Shown: positions 32,955 through 41,021 of the stretch, piece by piece
How positions within the stretch are numbered: position 1 is the stretch's first letter
Layout: every line of letters starts with the position of its first letter
NCBI GenBank assembly: GCA_900543155.1
Contig: UQQN01000006.1
Location: forward strand, 1 to 41,021
Length of the DNA stretch: 41,021 nucleotides
Origin: an uncultured Prevotella sp.
GTDB taxonomy: Bacteria > Bacteroidota > Bacteroidia > Bacteroidales > Bacteroidaceae
Direction of reading: 5' to 3'
Position numbers and translations under genes: made by a program
Notes under the pieces: generated by a model
What the model was told of the DNA's origin: nothing
Seen by the model: the letters and a program-made list of their open reading frames with translations, nothing else
Database searches by the model: none

Positions 32955-32990
32955 AAAAAGGACCTGCGCAAAACGCAAGTCCTTTTTATT
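32955..32990 (-). terminator. Terminator of rnr
   Basis: AAAAGGAC-CTGCG and CGCAA-GTCCTTTT form a stem of about 12 bp with a 5-nt loop, 14 nt past the rnr stop codon. The minus-strand readout ends in CCTTTTTAATG. The plus-strand readout also has a T-run. Confidence 0.8.
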
Positions 32991-33000
32991 TTTTCAAAGT

Positions 33001-35337
33001 TTATTTAGCTCTCTTTGGGCGTCCACCACGTGGGCGTTTGCTTTTCTTTTTGCTATCTTTTTTACCACCCTTTGCTACATGTTCAGGCATAGGGGCTGGT
33101 CGATTGGCTGCCGCATCCTCACCCACCAAAGCAAAGTCAAGTTGACGACGCTCTAGGTTTGCACGTTCCACGCGAATGCGAACCTTATCGCCTAAGGCAT
33201 AGCGCTTGCGGAAACGACGACCTACAAGACAATAATTGCGTTCATCAAATTCGTAGTAATCGTCGAGCAACATGCGCAAAGGAATCATACCTTCACACGA
33301 ATTTTCGTCAATTTCCACATAGAGTCCAAACTCAGTTACACCACTCACAGTACCATCAAATTCTTGACCAATGCGATCAGCCATGAACTCTACTTGTTTA
33401 TATTTGATAGAAGCACGCTCGGCTGTAGAAGCCAATTGCTCCATATTTGACGAATGCTCGCAAAGTTCCTCGTACTTCTTTTGGCTAACCGAACGACCAC
33501 CTTCTTCATAACGCGTGAGCAAACGGTGTACCATTGTGTCGGGATAACGACGAATCGGTGAAGTAAAGTGCGTATAGTAGTCGAACATCAAACCATAGTG
33601 TCCAATGTTATGTGTGCTATAACGAGCCTTCATCATGGCACGTAAAGCCACCATTTCAACCACCTCTTCTTCCTTCTTTCCCTTGATGTCTGCAAGCAAT
33701 CGATTCAGACTCTTGCTAACCTCAGTCTTTGTGCCATCCGTACGAATACGATAACCAAAACGCGCCACAAAACCACTAAGTTTCTCCATTTTTTCAGGAT
33801 CGGGCACATCGTGAATACGATATACAAAAACTTTAGGCTTTTTGCCACGCGGAACCACGGCAATCTTTTGTGCCACACTGCGGTTGGCTAAAAGCATAAA
33901 CTCTTCTACCAGTTTATTGGCATCCTTAGCAACCTTCACATAGGTGCTAATGGGATGTCCCTTTTCGTCTATCTCAAAACGAACCTCAGCACGGTCAAAA
34001 CCAATAGAACCATTCTTAAATCGTTTATTGCGCAATATCTTGGCAAACTTGTCGAGTTGTATTAACTCACGAGCATATTCGCCTTCGGGTTCAGCCCCCG
34101 CAGGCAATGCTTCGGGATGTTCTCCTGGCAAGTTCAAGTCAGCCTCAGACGCACAACCATTACGCTCAAGAATATATTGCACCTCCTCGTAAGTAAAACG
34201 ACGATTACTCTTAATTACAGTATGTGCCAAGTGCCAATCAGCCACCTCACCTTTATCGTTAATATGGAAAATGGCAGAATAAGCCAATTTTTCTTCATCG
34301 GGACGCAATGAACAGATAAAGTTGCAAAGGCGCTCAGGCAACATGGGGATGGTGCGATCTACCAAATAGACACTGGTGGCACGTTTTTCAGCCTCCTTGT
34401 CAATAATATCACCTTCCTTCACATAGTGCGACACGTCGGCAATGTGCACACCCACTTCCCACATACCTTTCTGCACCTCACGAATAGAAAGCGCATCATC
34501 AAAGTCCTTAGCATCGTGAGGGTCAATAGTAAAAGTAGTTACATCGCGAAAATCCTCACGACGTGCAATCTCCTCGGCAGTGATATCAGGGCTAAGAGCT
34601 TCGGCAGCCTTTTCAACCTTTTCGGGATATGTATAAGGCAAGCCATATTGAGCCAAAATGGCATGCATCTCAGCATTGTTCTCACCTTGTTTACCAAGCA
34701 CATCAATCACCTTACCAATAGGACTTTTTGAATCTGTGGGCCACTCAATGATTTTAACAACCACCTTGTCGCCATTCTGTCCACCACCCAACTTGTCTTT
34801 GGGTATAAAGATATCGGTCGCGAGCGAACGACTTTCGGTTACCAAGAACCCATAGCCACGCTCCACTTGCAACTGACCAACAAAAGTATCGTTTGAGCGC
34901 TTAAGAATTTCCGTCACCTCAGCCTCACGCGTATGTCCAGCACGGCGTGCCAACATCGTTACGCGCACACGGTCACCATCAAGAGCATGCAATGAGTTAC
35001 GCTCGCACACCAAAATACTTTTACCACCATCATCAGGCACAAATGAGTTACGACCATTGCGTTTACGCACAAAAGTACCCTCCATTACGTTCGAACGCAC
35101 CGCATTACGATAGTGCCCATTACCATCTGTCGAGAGATAGTCATCGAGCACAAGGTCGCTCAAGGCGTCCATCACAATCATCTTAGCAGGATGGCTTGTA
35201 GCATTAAGCTCTGCAAAGATTTCTTTTACATCATATTCTTTCTCTGGGTTGGCGTTGAACAAATCAACGAGCATTTGTGCCACATTCTTTTTTTTGAGTC
35301 GCACAGCTCCACCCTTCTTCTTGTCTTTTTTTGCCAT
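33001..35337 (-). CDS. rnr: Ribonuclease R
   Basis: 3'-5' exoribonuclease that degrades structured RNA and takes part in rRNA and tmRNA-linked quality control. The 778-residue protein has an N-terminal winged-helix segment (about 15-80), cold-shock domains (about 85-215), the RNB catalytic domain with IDPHDAKDFDDALS (271-284; D272, D278, D280 and D281 in the metal site) and RRYPDTMVHR, and an S1 domain (about 640-725). The tail is rich in K, R and G. It is transcribed alone, toward the AGCS gene, from which a terminator separates it. The 250-bp gap to DUF4294 holds one plus-strand promoter box; no clear rnr promoter was seen. Confidence 0.96.
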   Translation of the reverse strand: MAKKDKKKGGAVRLKKKNVAQMLVDLFNANPEKEYDVKEIFAELNATSHPAKMIVMDALSDLVLDDYLSTDGNGHYRNAVRSNVMEGTFVRKRNGRNSFVPDDGGKSILVCERNSLHALDGDRVRVTMLARRAGHTREAEVTEILKRSNDTFVGQLQVERGYGFLVTESRSLATDIFIPKDKLGGGQNGDKVVVKIIEWPTDSKSPIGKVIDVLGKQGENNAEMHAILAQYGLPYTYPEKVEKAAEALSPDITAEEIARREDFRDVTTFTIDPHDAKDFDDALSIREVQKGMWEVGVHIADVSHYVKEGDIIDKEAEKRATSVYLVDRTIPMLPERLCNFICSLRPDEEKLAYSAIFHINDKGEVADWHLAHTVIKSNRRFTYEEVQYILERNGCASEADLNLPGEHPEALPAGAEPEGEYARELIQLDKFAKILRNKRFKNGSIGFDRAEVRFEIDEKGHPISTYVKVAKDANKLVEEFMLLANRSVAQKIAVVPRGKKPKVFVYRIHDVPDPEKMEKLSGFVARFGYRIRTDGTKTEVSKSLNRLLADIKGKKEEEVVEMVALRAMMKARYSTHNIGHYGLMFDYYTHFTSPIRRYPDTMVHRLLTRYEEGGRSVSQKKYEELCEHSSNMEQLASTAERASIKYKQVEFMADRIGQEFDGTVSGVTEFGLYVEIDENSCEGMIPLRMLLDDYYEFDERNYCLVGRRFRKRYALGDKVRIRVERANLERRQLDFALVGEDAAANRPAPMPEHVAKGGKKDSKKKSKRPRGGRPKRAK

Positions 35338-35496
35338 AATTATACATGGTTTGCGTCATTGCACCATTAAGAAGATATCTTCTACCAAAGCATCATTGGG
35401 GCACAACGAAAGGTTATATACTACAAAGTAACAGTTTTTTTATGGAAAATGCCACTCAATTAATATATAATAACGCAGAAAAAAGGAATATCTTAG

Positions 35497-35504
35497 TATT
35501 TTTG
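35497..35504 (+). promoter_or_regulatory. Promoter box of DUF4294
   Basis: TATTTTTG matches TAnnTTTG. It would give a leader of about 75-80 nt. No upstream TTTG at the right spacing. Confidence 0.45.
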
Positions 35505-35587
35505 CCGTAAAATTAGCCATTACCACACTCGTTGCACCACGATTGTAGCAATGAAAGGCTATATGGCTCATACCTATTATTAAGATT

Positions 35588-36226
35588 ATGCAAATAAAAA
35601 CGCTTTTACTCTGGTTGCTTGCATTGACCTTTAGCCTAAACTTAGGCGCACAGCCCCCCAATGAAGAGGCACCCACCAACAACGAAGGCATTGAAGAAAC
35701 CGAGGTTCCCATTATGACCCAGTTGGGCACTACTCAATACAAGGGTAAAACCATACCACATGTCATTATGCCCGCACTGCCCAAATACGCCCCTATGACG
35801 TTTAAGAACAATAAGGAGCGCGAGCAATACAATCGCTTAGTATATAACGTGAAGAAAGTATTGCCTTGGGCAAAGATGGCAAAACTCACCATCATCGAAA
35901 CAGTAGAGGTGCTCGACCAACTGCCCGACAAACGCTCACGCGATGAACACATTAAAGAGGTAGAACGCGGACTAAAAAAGCAATATGGCCCAGCACTCAA
36001 GAAACTGACACGCTCTCAAGGCCGACTGTTGGTTAAATTGGTTAACCGCGAGTGTAACCAAACAGGCTATGCCATTGCCAAAGCTTTTATTGGTCCTTTT
36101 AAGGCAAATCTCTATCAAGGCATTGCCGTGCTCTTTGGCAATAGCCTCAACAAAAAATACGACCCCGAAGGCGACGACCGCTACACCGAACGTGTGGTAC
36201 GCATGGTTGAGGCGGGGTTGATTTAA
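35588..36226 (+). CDS. DUF4294 family exported protein
   Basis: A 212-residue protein of unknown function, known from Bacteroidetes. The signal peptide is residues 2-21 (hydrophobic, with cleavage near GA-QPP), followed by an acidic, proline-rich linker (22-40). The mature domain has YNRLVYNVKKVLPWAKMAKL, a basic helical middle (KEVERGLKKQYGPALKKLTRSQGRLLVKLVNRE) that is probably amphipathic, and TGYAIAKAFIGPFKANLYQGIAVLFG near the C-terminus. No catalytic motif is recognisable. It likely acts in the periplasm. A terminator at 36328-36375 ends the unit. Confidence 0.8.
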   Translation: MQIKTLLLWLLALTFSLNLGAQPPNEEAPTNNEGIEETEVPIMTQLGTTQYKGKTIPHVIMPALPKYAPMTFKNNKEREQYNRLVYNVKKVLPWAKMAKLTIIETVEVLDQLPDKRSRDEHIKEVERGLKKQYGPALKKLTRSQGRLLVKLVNRECNQTGYAIAKAFIGPFKANLYQGIAVLFGNSLNKKYDPEGDDRYTERVVRMVEAGLI

Positions 36227-36327
36227 TGAACCCATTGAAGATTTTAGCTATTTACGATGCCAATCGCACAAAATCAGTGATTTTCTCCGAACTAAAATCT
36301 TAGTTACTGACTCCACATCTAAAGAGA

Positions 36328-36375
36328 GATTCTATAGGTTTACGATTGTAAAAACTTGTAGAATCCTTTTTTTTT
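36328..36375 (+). terminator. Terminator of DUF4294
   Basis: GATTCTATAGGTT pairs with AACTTGTAGAATC (one or two mismatches), followed by CTTTTTTTTTGC on the plus strand. Confidence 0.75.
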
Positions 36376-36430
36376 GCAATGTACACAAACTTTAAACGTA
36401 CATCGCGCTTAGTGGTTCAGAAATAAAGGT

Positions 36431-36438
36431 TAACTTTG
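36431..36438 (+). promoter_or_regulatory. Promoter box of the AspT-like transporter gene
   Basis: TAACTTTG matches TAnnTTTG, 38 nt before the start codon. No clear upstream TTTG. Confidence 0.5.
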
Positions 36439-36476
36439 CCACCAATTCAACCTAAACATTATTAACATCGCTGACC

Positions 36477-38138
36477 ATGAATTGGTTAACAGATACACTG
36501 CTTACACCATCGGCCGTACAGGCCGTCATTATTATCTGCCTTATCAGTGCCTTTGGTTTGGCATTGAGCAAATGGCGCATTAAAGGCATTAGCTTGGGCG
36601 TTACCTATGTTTTTTTCTTTGGCATCTTAGCAGGTGCCAGCGGACTACAGGTAGACGCACAAATGCTTAATTATGCCGAAAGTTTTGGTCTTATCTTGTT
36701 TGTCTATACATTAGGTTTACAGGTAGGACCAGGATTCATGAGTACCTTCCGCAAAGGTGGCACAACACTTAACCTGCTCGGATTGGGCGTAGTAGTCTTA
36801 GGCACTGTCATTGCCTTGGCTGCCGGATGGACAGGACTACTGCCACTACAAGACATGCTGGGTGTGCTCTGTGGTGCTACAACCAACACCCCTGCCCTGG
36901 GTGCTGCGCAACAAACGCTAAAACAACTCAACCAACCGGCATCGGGGGCAGCACTTAGTTGCGCTGTGACCTATGCCTTTGGTATGGTAGGTGTGATTAT
37001 AGCCCTACTCATTGTGCGTGGCTGGTTATCACGCCATGAGAAGTGTACGAGCGATGAGCGAGCTGATGAAGCCTTCATTGCCTCGTTCGAAGTGTGTAAT
37101 CCCGCTATATTTAGCCACACATTGGGCGAATTGAGTGAAATGGAAGACAGCTCGTTCGTTGTGTCTCGCTTGTGGCGTGATGGCAAAGTGATATTGCCCA
37201 ATGCCCACACGGTGCTTGAAAGTGGCGACCGACTTTTGGTTATTACAAAAGAAAAAATGGTGCCCCACCTTACCATTTATTTTGGCAAACGCGACGAAAC
37301 CAATTGGAATCGAAGTGACGTTGACTGGAATGCACTCGACTCAAAACTGATATCACAACGCATTCTCATTACACGTTCCAACATCAATGGTCGACACTTG
37401 GGCGACTTGCAACTACGCAATCGCTATGGTGTGAACGTGAGTCGCGTGCAGCGTTCGGGCATTCAACTGGTGGCTACCCCCAACCTTACACTGCGCATTG
37501 GCGACCGCGTAACCGTGGTGGGCGAAGCCGAAAGCATTAAACATGTGGCAACAGAACTCGGCAATGTGGTGAAACGCCTTGACGAACCTAATATGGTTAC
37601 CATTTTTATTGGCATCGTAATGGGTTTGTTATTAGGAAGCATCCCCGTATTTGTGCCAGGCATGAGTTATCCTGTGCGACTTGGTCTTGCAGGTGGCCCC
37701 ATTGTAATGGGTATTCTTATTGGTGCCTTTGGTCCACGTTTCCACATGGTGGCTTATACCACCACAAGCGCCAACCTCATGTTGCGCTCACTGGGTCTTT
37801 CCACTTATTTGGCGTGTTTAGGCCTTGATGCAGGACGCGACTTTATCGAAACCGTTATGCAACCACAGTCATTATGGTGGATAGGCATTGCAATGGTCAT
37901 CACCCTTGTGCCAGTTATCATCATGAGCATTGTGAGCGTAATAGGCTTTGGACGTAGCTATGCTACCACCGCAGGCATGCTTTGCGGTGCTATGGCTAAC
38001 CCCATTGCATTAGAATATGTAAACGACTCTATACCAGGCAATGACAAAGCCGCTGTAGCCTATGCCACGGTTTATCCCTTAGGCATGTTCTTGCGCGTAA
38101 TTATTGCGCAGCTCATTGTCATGCTCTGGGTGAGCTAA
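36477..38138 (+). CDS. AspT/YidE-type transporter with two RCK_C domains
   Basis: Inner-membrane protein of the aspartate:alanine exchanger family (TC 2.A.81). The 553-residue chain has two membrane halves (about 10-185 and 373-550) flanking a cytoplasmic pair of TrkA-C (RCK_C) domains (about 205-268 and 292-366). Each half shows the duplicated family motifs: LGLQVGPG (79-86) with GATTNTPALGAA (133-144), and LGLDAGRDF with CGAMANPIALEYVND. The RCK_C pair suggests gating by a small ligand. The substrate is unknown; YidE-like proteins are mostly uncharacterised. YfhO follows after 59 bp without a terminator. Confidence 0.85.
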   Translation: MNWLTDTLLTPSAVQAVIIICLISAFGLALSKWRIKGISLGVTYVFFFGILAGASGLQVDAQMLNYAESFGLILFVYTLGLQVGPGFMSTFRKGGTTLNLLGLGVVVLGTVIALAAGWTGLLPLQDMLGVLCGATTNTPALGAAQQTLKQLNQPASGAALSCAVTYAFGMVGVIIALLIVRGWLSRHEKCTSDERADEAFIASFEVCNPAIFSHTLGELSEMEDSSFVVSRLWRDGKVILPNAHTVLESGDRLLVITKEKMVPHLTIYFGKRDETNWNRSDVDWNALDSKLISQRILITRSNINGRHLGDLQLRNRYGVNVSRVQRSGIQLVATPNLTLRIGDRVTVVGEAESIKHVATELGNVVKRLDEPNMVTIFIGIVMGLLLGSIPVFVPGMSYPVRLGLAGGPIVMGILIGAFGPRFHMVAYTTTSANLMLRSLGLSTYLACLGLDAGRDFIETVMQPQSLWWIGIAMVITLVPVIIMSIVSVIGFGRSYATTAGMLCGAMANPIALEYVNDSIPGNDKAAVAYATVYPLGMFLRVIIAQLIVMLWVS

Positions 38139-38197
38139 TAAGCGTTTGCGGCATAATATTTTAAATACAAATACAAACACAAACAACAATACAAACA

Positions 38198-40798
38198 ATG
38201 AACTTCGACAAAATTTTGAAGAAAGCAACTCCCGACATTATTGTCGTGTTGTTGTTTTTAGCCATTAGTATGGCTTACTTCTTCAGGCCCATGAGCGAAG
38301 GCCTCGTACTGGGCGGACACGATGCAGTGGCTGCTGTGGGACAAGGGCAAGAGCAGTTGCAATATGGCGCCACACACGATGGCGAAATTACGCGATGGAC
38401 AAATGCCTTGTTTAGCGGTATGCCTACTTACCAAATGGCCCCCTCGTATAGCGCCACGAACACAGTAACCACACTGAGCAAAATCTATGCCTTGGGCACC
38501 GAAAGTTGGTTCCCTGCTATTAGCTATCTCTTTCTTTATTTGCTGGGCTTCTACATTTTGCTCCGCGCCTTTAATTTTAAGCCACATCTTGCAGCACTCG
38601 GTTCTGTAATTTGGGCCTTCTCGTCCTATTTCCTTATCATCATTGCCGCCGGACACATTTGGAAGGTAATGACCTTAGCATTCATCCCCCCCACTATTGC
38701 AGGTTTAGTGCTTTGCTACCGCGGTAAATATCTGTGGGGCGGCATCGTGGCCGCCATCTTTACAGCATTCCAAGTAGTGAGCAATCACTTGCAAATGACC
38801 TACTACTTCCTCTTCGTCATGCTGTTTCTTGTGTTGGCATATTTTGTCGATGCCATTGTGAAACACACCCTGAAGAATTGGTTGAAGGCTACGCTTACAC
38901 TAATATTTGCAGGTGTATTGGGTGTTGCAGCCAATCTGCCCAACATTTACCACACCTATCAGTATGCCAAAGAATCGATGCGTGGTAAAGCCGAACTGAC
39001 CAAATCCTCGTCGAACACACAAAAGGCTACCGACGGATTGGATCGCGACTACATCACCATGTGGAGCTATGGCATTGACGAAACGCTCACACTACTTATT
39101 CCCGACTATAAGGGTGGCGGATCTGCCTCAATTCTTGATCGCGAAAACGTAGAAGACCTCCCTGGTTACGACGATTTCTACCAATGTGCAGGACAAACAC
39201 AACAAGTTTTTCAGCAATCGGGCATTCAAGCCTATCCTCCTGGCATTATGCAGTATTGGGGCGAGCAACCCATGACTGTAGGTCCCGTATATGTAGGTGC
39301 ATTTGTATGCTTCCTTTTTGTTTTGGGCTTGTTCTATGTGCGTGGCCCTGCCAAATGGGGCTTATTAGCAGCAACCATTTTAAGTTTGATTTTTGCATGG
39401 GGTAAAAACATCCCCGGGCTCACAAACTTCATTATCGACCACATGCCCATGTACAGCAAATTCCGTACGGTTAGTTCGGCACTTGTGATTGCCGAATTTA
39501 CCATGCCCCTGCTTGCTGTGCTCTGCTTACACGAAATAGCTACCAACAAACGCCTCTTCCAACTCACTAAATGGAAAGAAGTTCCCATGCGCATGCAAAT
39601 AGGCTTGCCCTTTGCATTGGTGTTTACCTTGGGGCTCTGCCTTGCCTTATGGCTCATGCCCTCTATGGCTGGCAACTGCCTGTCACAGGGCGATGTAGCA
39701 ACATTCGACATGATGCGTGAAGCGCACTTCCCCGCAGACCTAATTGGCACCTATATGGCTGCCATCACTAGCATGCACCATGCCATTTTAAGTGCTGACG
39801 CTTTGCGTTCTTCCGTGATTATTGTGCTTGGCATCTTGGTTCTTTGGGCTTACGCCGAACAGAAACTCAAAGGGTGGATGGCTTGCAGCCTTATGGCATT
39901 GATTTGCTTGACTGATATGTGGCAAATAGACAAGCGCTACCTCAACAACGACTCTTTCACTGAAGAAAGCGTGCGCGAGGAAGGTTTTGCTAAGACACCT
40001 GCCGATGCGCTTGTACTTAAAGACACAAGCTACTATCGCGTGGTAAACTTGGCACAAGGCAACCCGTTTAACGAAACATCAAATGCCACAGCCTACTATC
40101 ACCACAACATTGGTGGTTATCACGCTGCTAAGCTCCATCGCTACCAAGACCTTATTGACCACCATCTCACCACCGAGATTCAGCTTTTTGCCAATGCTGC
40201 AAATGCTGCCAATGGTGACATGACTAAGGTGAATACCGACAGCATTACCCCCGTGCTCAATATGCTTAATGCCAAATACTTTATGTTTGGCAAAGAGGCC
40301 AACCAGGTTATAGTCAACCCAGGCGCAAATGGCAACGCATGGTTTGTGCAATCACTCAAGTTTGTAAAGAATGCCGATGCCGAAATGGCAGGACTCAACA
40401 AACTCGACACGAAGCATGCAGCTGTAGCCGACGAACGCTTTAAGGCTGCACTCGATGGTTCTGCCCTCGGCACAGGTACTGTGACATTTGGCGAATATCA
40501 GCCCAACAAACTTACCTACACTGTGAACTCAGACAAGGGAGGTGTGGTTGTATTCTCTGAAATTTACTATCCCGATTGGACTGTTACCATTGATGGTAAA
40601 CCTGCCGAATTAGGACGTGTAAACTACGTGTTGCGTGCGCTCAAGGTTCCTGCTGGAAAGCACCAAATTGTAATGGACTTTGAACCACAAAGCATTACCA
40701 CTACCAACACCATCGCTTACATAGCCCTTGCACTCATTCTCGTGCTCCTTGCTTTTGCTGTATGCAGAGGTAAAAAGCGCAAGGCTGAACAAGAATAA
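38198..40798 (+). CDS. YfhO family membrane protein
   Basis: A large 866-residue inner-membrane protein. About 11-13 hydrophobic segments occupy the first 560 residues, and the C-terminal region (about 580-830) is mostly extracytoplasmic, before a last membrane segment (about 837-858) and a basic tail. YfhO proteins resemble GT-C-type glycosyltransferases and in Gram-positives act in glycosylation of teichoic acids; the role in Bacteroidetes is not established. Conserved-looking loops include GGHDAVAAVGQGQEQ near the first membrane segment, where GT-C enzymes place catalytic acidic residues, and YYPDWTVTIDGK near the end. Probably cotranscribed with the AspT-like gene. Confidence 0.85.
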   Translation: MNFDKILKKATPDIIVVLLFLAISMAYFFRPMSEGLVLGGHDAVAAVGQGQEQLQYGATHDGEITRWTNALFSGMPTYQMAPSYSATNTVTTLSKIYALGTESWFPAISYLFLYLLGFYILLRAFNFKPHLAALGSVIWAFSSYFLIIIAAGHIWKVMTLAFIPPTIAGLVLCYRGKYLWGGIVAAIFTAFQVVSNHLQMTYYFLFVMLFLVLAYFVDAIVKHTLKNWLKATLTLIFAGVLGVAANLPNIYHTYQYAKESMRGKAELTKSSSNTQKATDGLDRDYITMWSYGIDETLTLLIPDYKGGGSASILDRENVEDLPGYDDFYQCAGQTQQVFQQSGIQAYPPGIMQYWGEQPMTVGPVYVGAFVCFLFVLGLFYVRGPAKWGLLAATILSLIFAWGKNIPGLTNFIIDHMPMYSKFRTVSSALVIAEFTMPLLAVLCLHEIATNKRLFQLTKWKEVPMRMQIGLPFALVFTLGLCLALWLMPSMAGNCLSQGDVATFDMMREAHFPADLIGTYMAAITSMHHAILSADALRSSVIIVLGILVLWAYAEQKLKGWMACSLMALICLTDMWQIDKRYLNNDSFTEESVREEGFAKTPADALVLKDTSYYRVVNLAQGNPFNETSNATAYYHHNIGGYHAAKLHRYQDLIDHHLTTEIQLFANAANAANGDMTKVNTDSITPVLNMLNAKYFMFGKEANQVIVNPGANGNAWFVQSLKFVKNADAEMAGLNKLDTKHAAVADERFKAALDGSALGTGTVTFGEYQPNKLTYTVNSDKGGVVVFSEIYYPDWTVTIDGKPAELGRVNYVLRALKVPAGKHQIVMDFEPQSITTTNTIAYIALALILVLLAFAVCRGKKRKAEQE

Positions 40799-40824
40799 TT
40801 TTAGGGTGATTCTTAAATCCATAT

Positions 40825-40863
40825 AAACGCTCAGATAGCTCGCAGTTGTCTGAGCGTTTTTTT
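40825..40863 (+). terminator. Terminator of the AspT-like/YfhO unit
   Basis: AAACGCTCAGA and TCTGAGCGTTT form a perfect 11-bp stem, followed by a T-run (40857-40863), 26 nt past the YfhO stop codon. Confidence 0.9.
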
Positions 40864-40885
40864 ATCTAGAATTTTCATGCGCCAG

Positions 40886-40930
40886 CCTCACCCCGTTAGG
40901 TAGGGTGTTCAAAATCCATGATTTTTTTAT
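40886..40930 (-). repeat. Inverted copy of the left-end 90-bp repeat core
   Basis: Read on the minus strand, this contains AATCATGGATTTTGAACACC and then CTACCTAACGGGGTGAGG, the same junction between unit end and core as at 101-136. Only about half of the unit is present. It lies just beyond the YfhO terminator. Confidence 0.85.
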
Positions 40931-41021
40931 CAAAACCATGCAGAACTTCTCAAACTTCAAAAACACCTCCATCACGCAGAACTTCAACTCATAAACACGG
41001 GCAAATTTACTGCAAACTTAG

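Noticed and set aside
1..41021. Defence system, prophage, integron or secretion cluster
   Set aside because: All recognisable genes are housekeeping or conserved Bacteroidetes families. No transposase, integrase, phage or toxin-antitoxin protein is present.

Overview
The window is core chromosome from a member of the Bacteroidales. A Prevotella-like relative fits best, but the genus cannot be fixed from this sequence alone. The evidence is the Bacteroidetes-type promoters (TTTG, about 19-20 nt, TAnnTTTG) in front of many genes, the weak or absent Shine-Dalgarno sequences, and Bacteroidetes-typical proteins (DUF2851, DUF4294, a PorT-like beta-barrel, YfhO, a BtuB-like TonB receptor). No phage, insertion sequence, toxin-antitoxin, CRISPR or defence system was found. 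The unusual content lies in the non-coding DNA.

Layout. Positions 1-264 hold a tandem repeat of about 90 bp, and one inverted piece of it recurs at the far right end (about 40886-40930). From 265 to 20755 every gene is on the minus strand: manC; a 1-kb non-coding stretch with an 11-bp tandem array, a duplicated block and tRNA-Gln(UUG); then, in transcription order, GNAT-parE-coaD-S41 protease, typA-metG-TonB receptor, RNA helicase-PorT-like protein, and DUF2851-thioesterase-dprA. At about 20.8 kb a divergent promoter pair switches the strand. From there mnmG, apt-uvrC, dtd, a MazG-like pyrophosphohydrolase and deoC run rightward. A minus-strand polyprenyl synthetase faces away from polA, and minus-strand AGCS symporter and rnr genes follow. 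The window closes with plus-strand DUF4294, AspT-like transporter and YfhO genes.

Functionally this is housekeeping: GDP-mannose and CoA synthesis, chromosome decatenation (ParE), translation and ribosome or RNA maintenance (MetG, TypA, DEAD helicase, RNase R, MnmG, Dtd, tRNA-Gln), DNA repair and uptake (UvrC, PolA, DprA), nucleotide salvage (Apt, DeoC, MazG-like) and envelope or transport functions. Most transcription units can be bounded by a recognisable promoter and an intrinsic terminator.

The strongest non-obvious signal is a pair of near-perfect ParB-binding (parS) sites, at 22899-22914 beside mnmG/apt and at 29586-29601 inside polA, which suggests an origin-proximal segregation region. 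Others are a tandem hairpin repeat that contains the typA promoter, an orphan promoter-terminator pair that could encode a small RNA, a structured leader on the RNA helicase gene, and a TonB receptor gene placed directly behind an intrinsic terminator.
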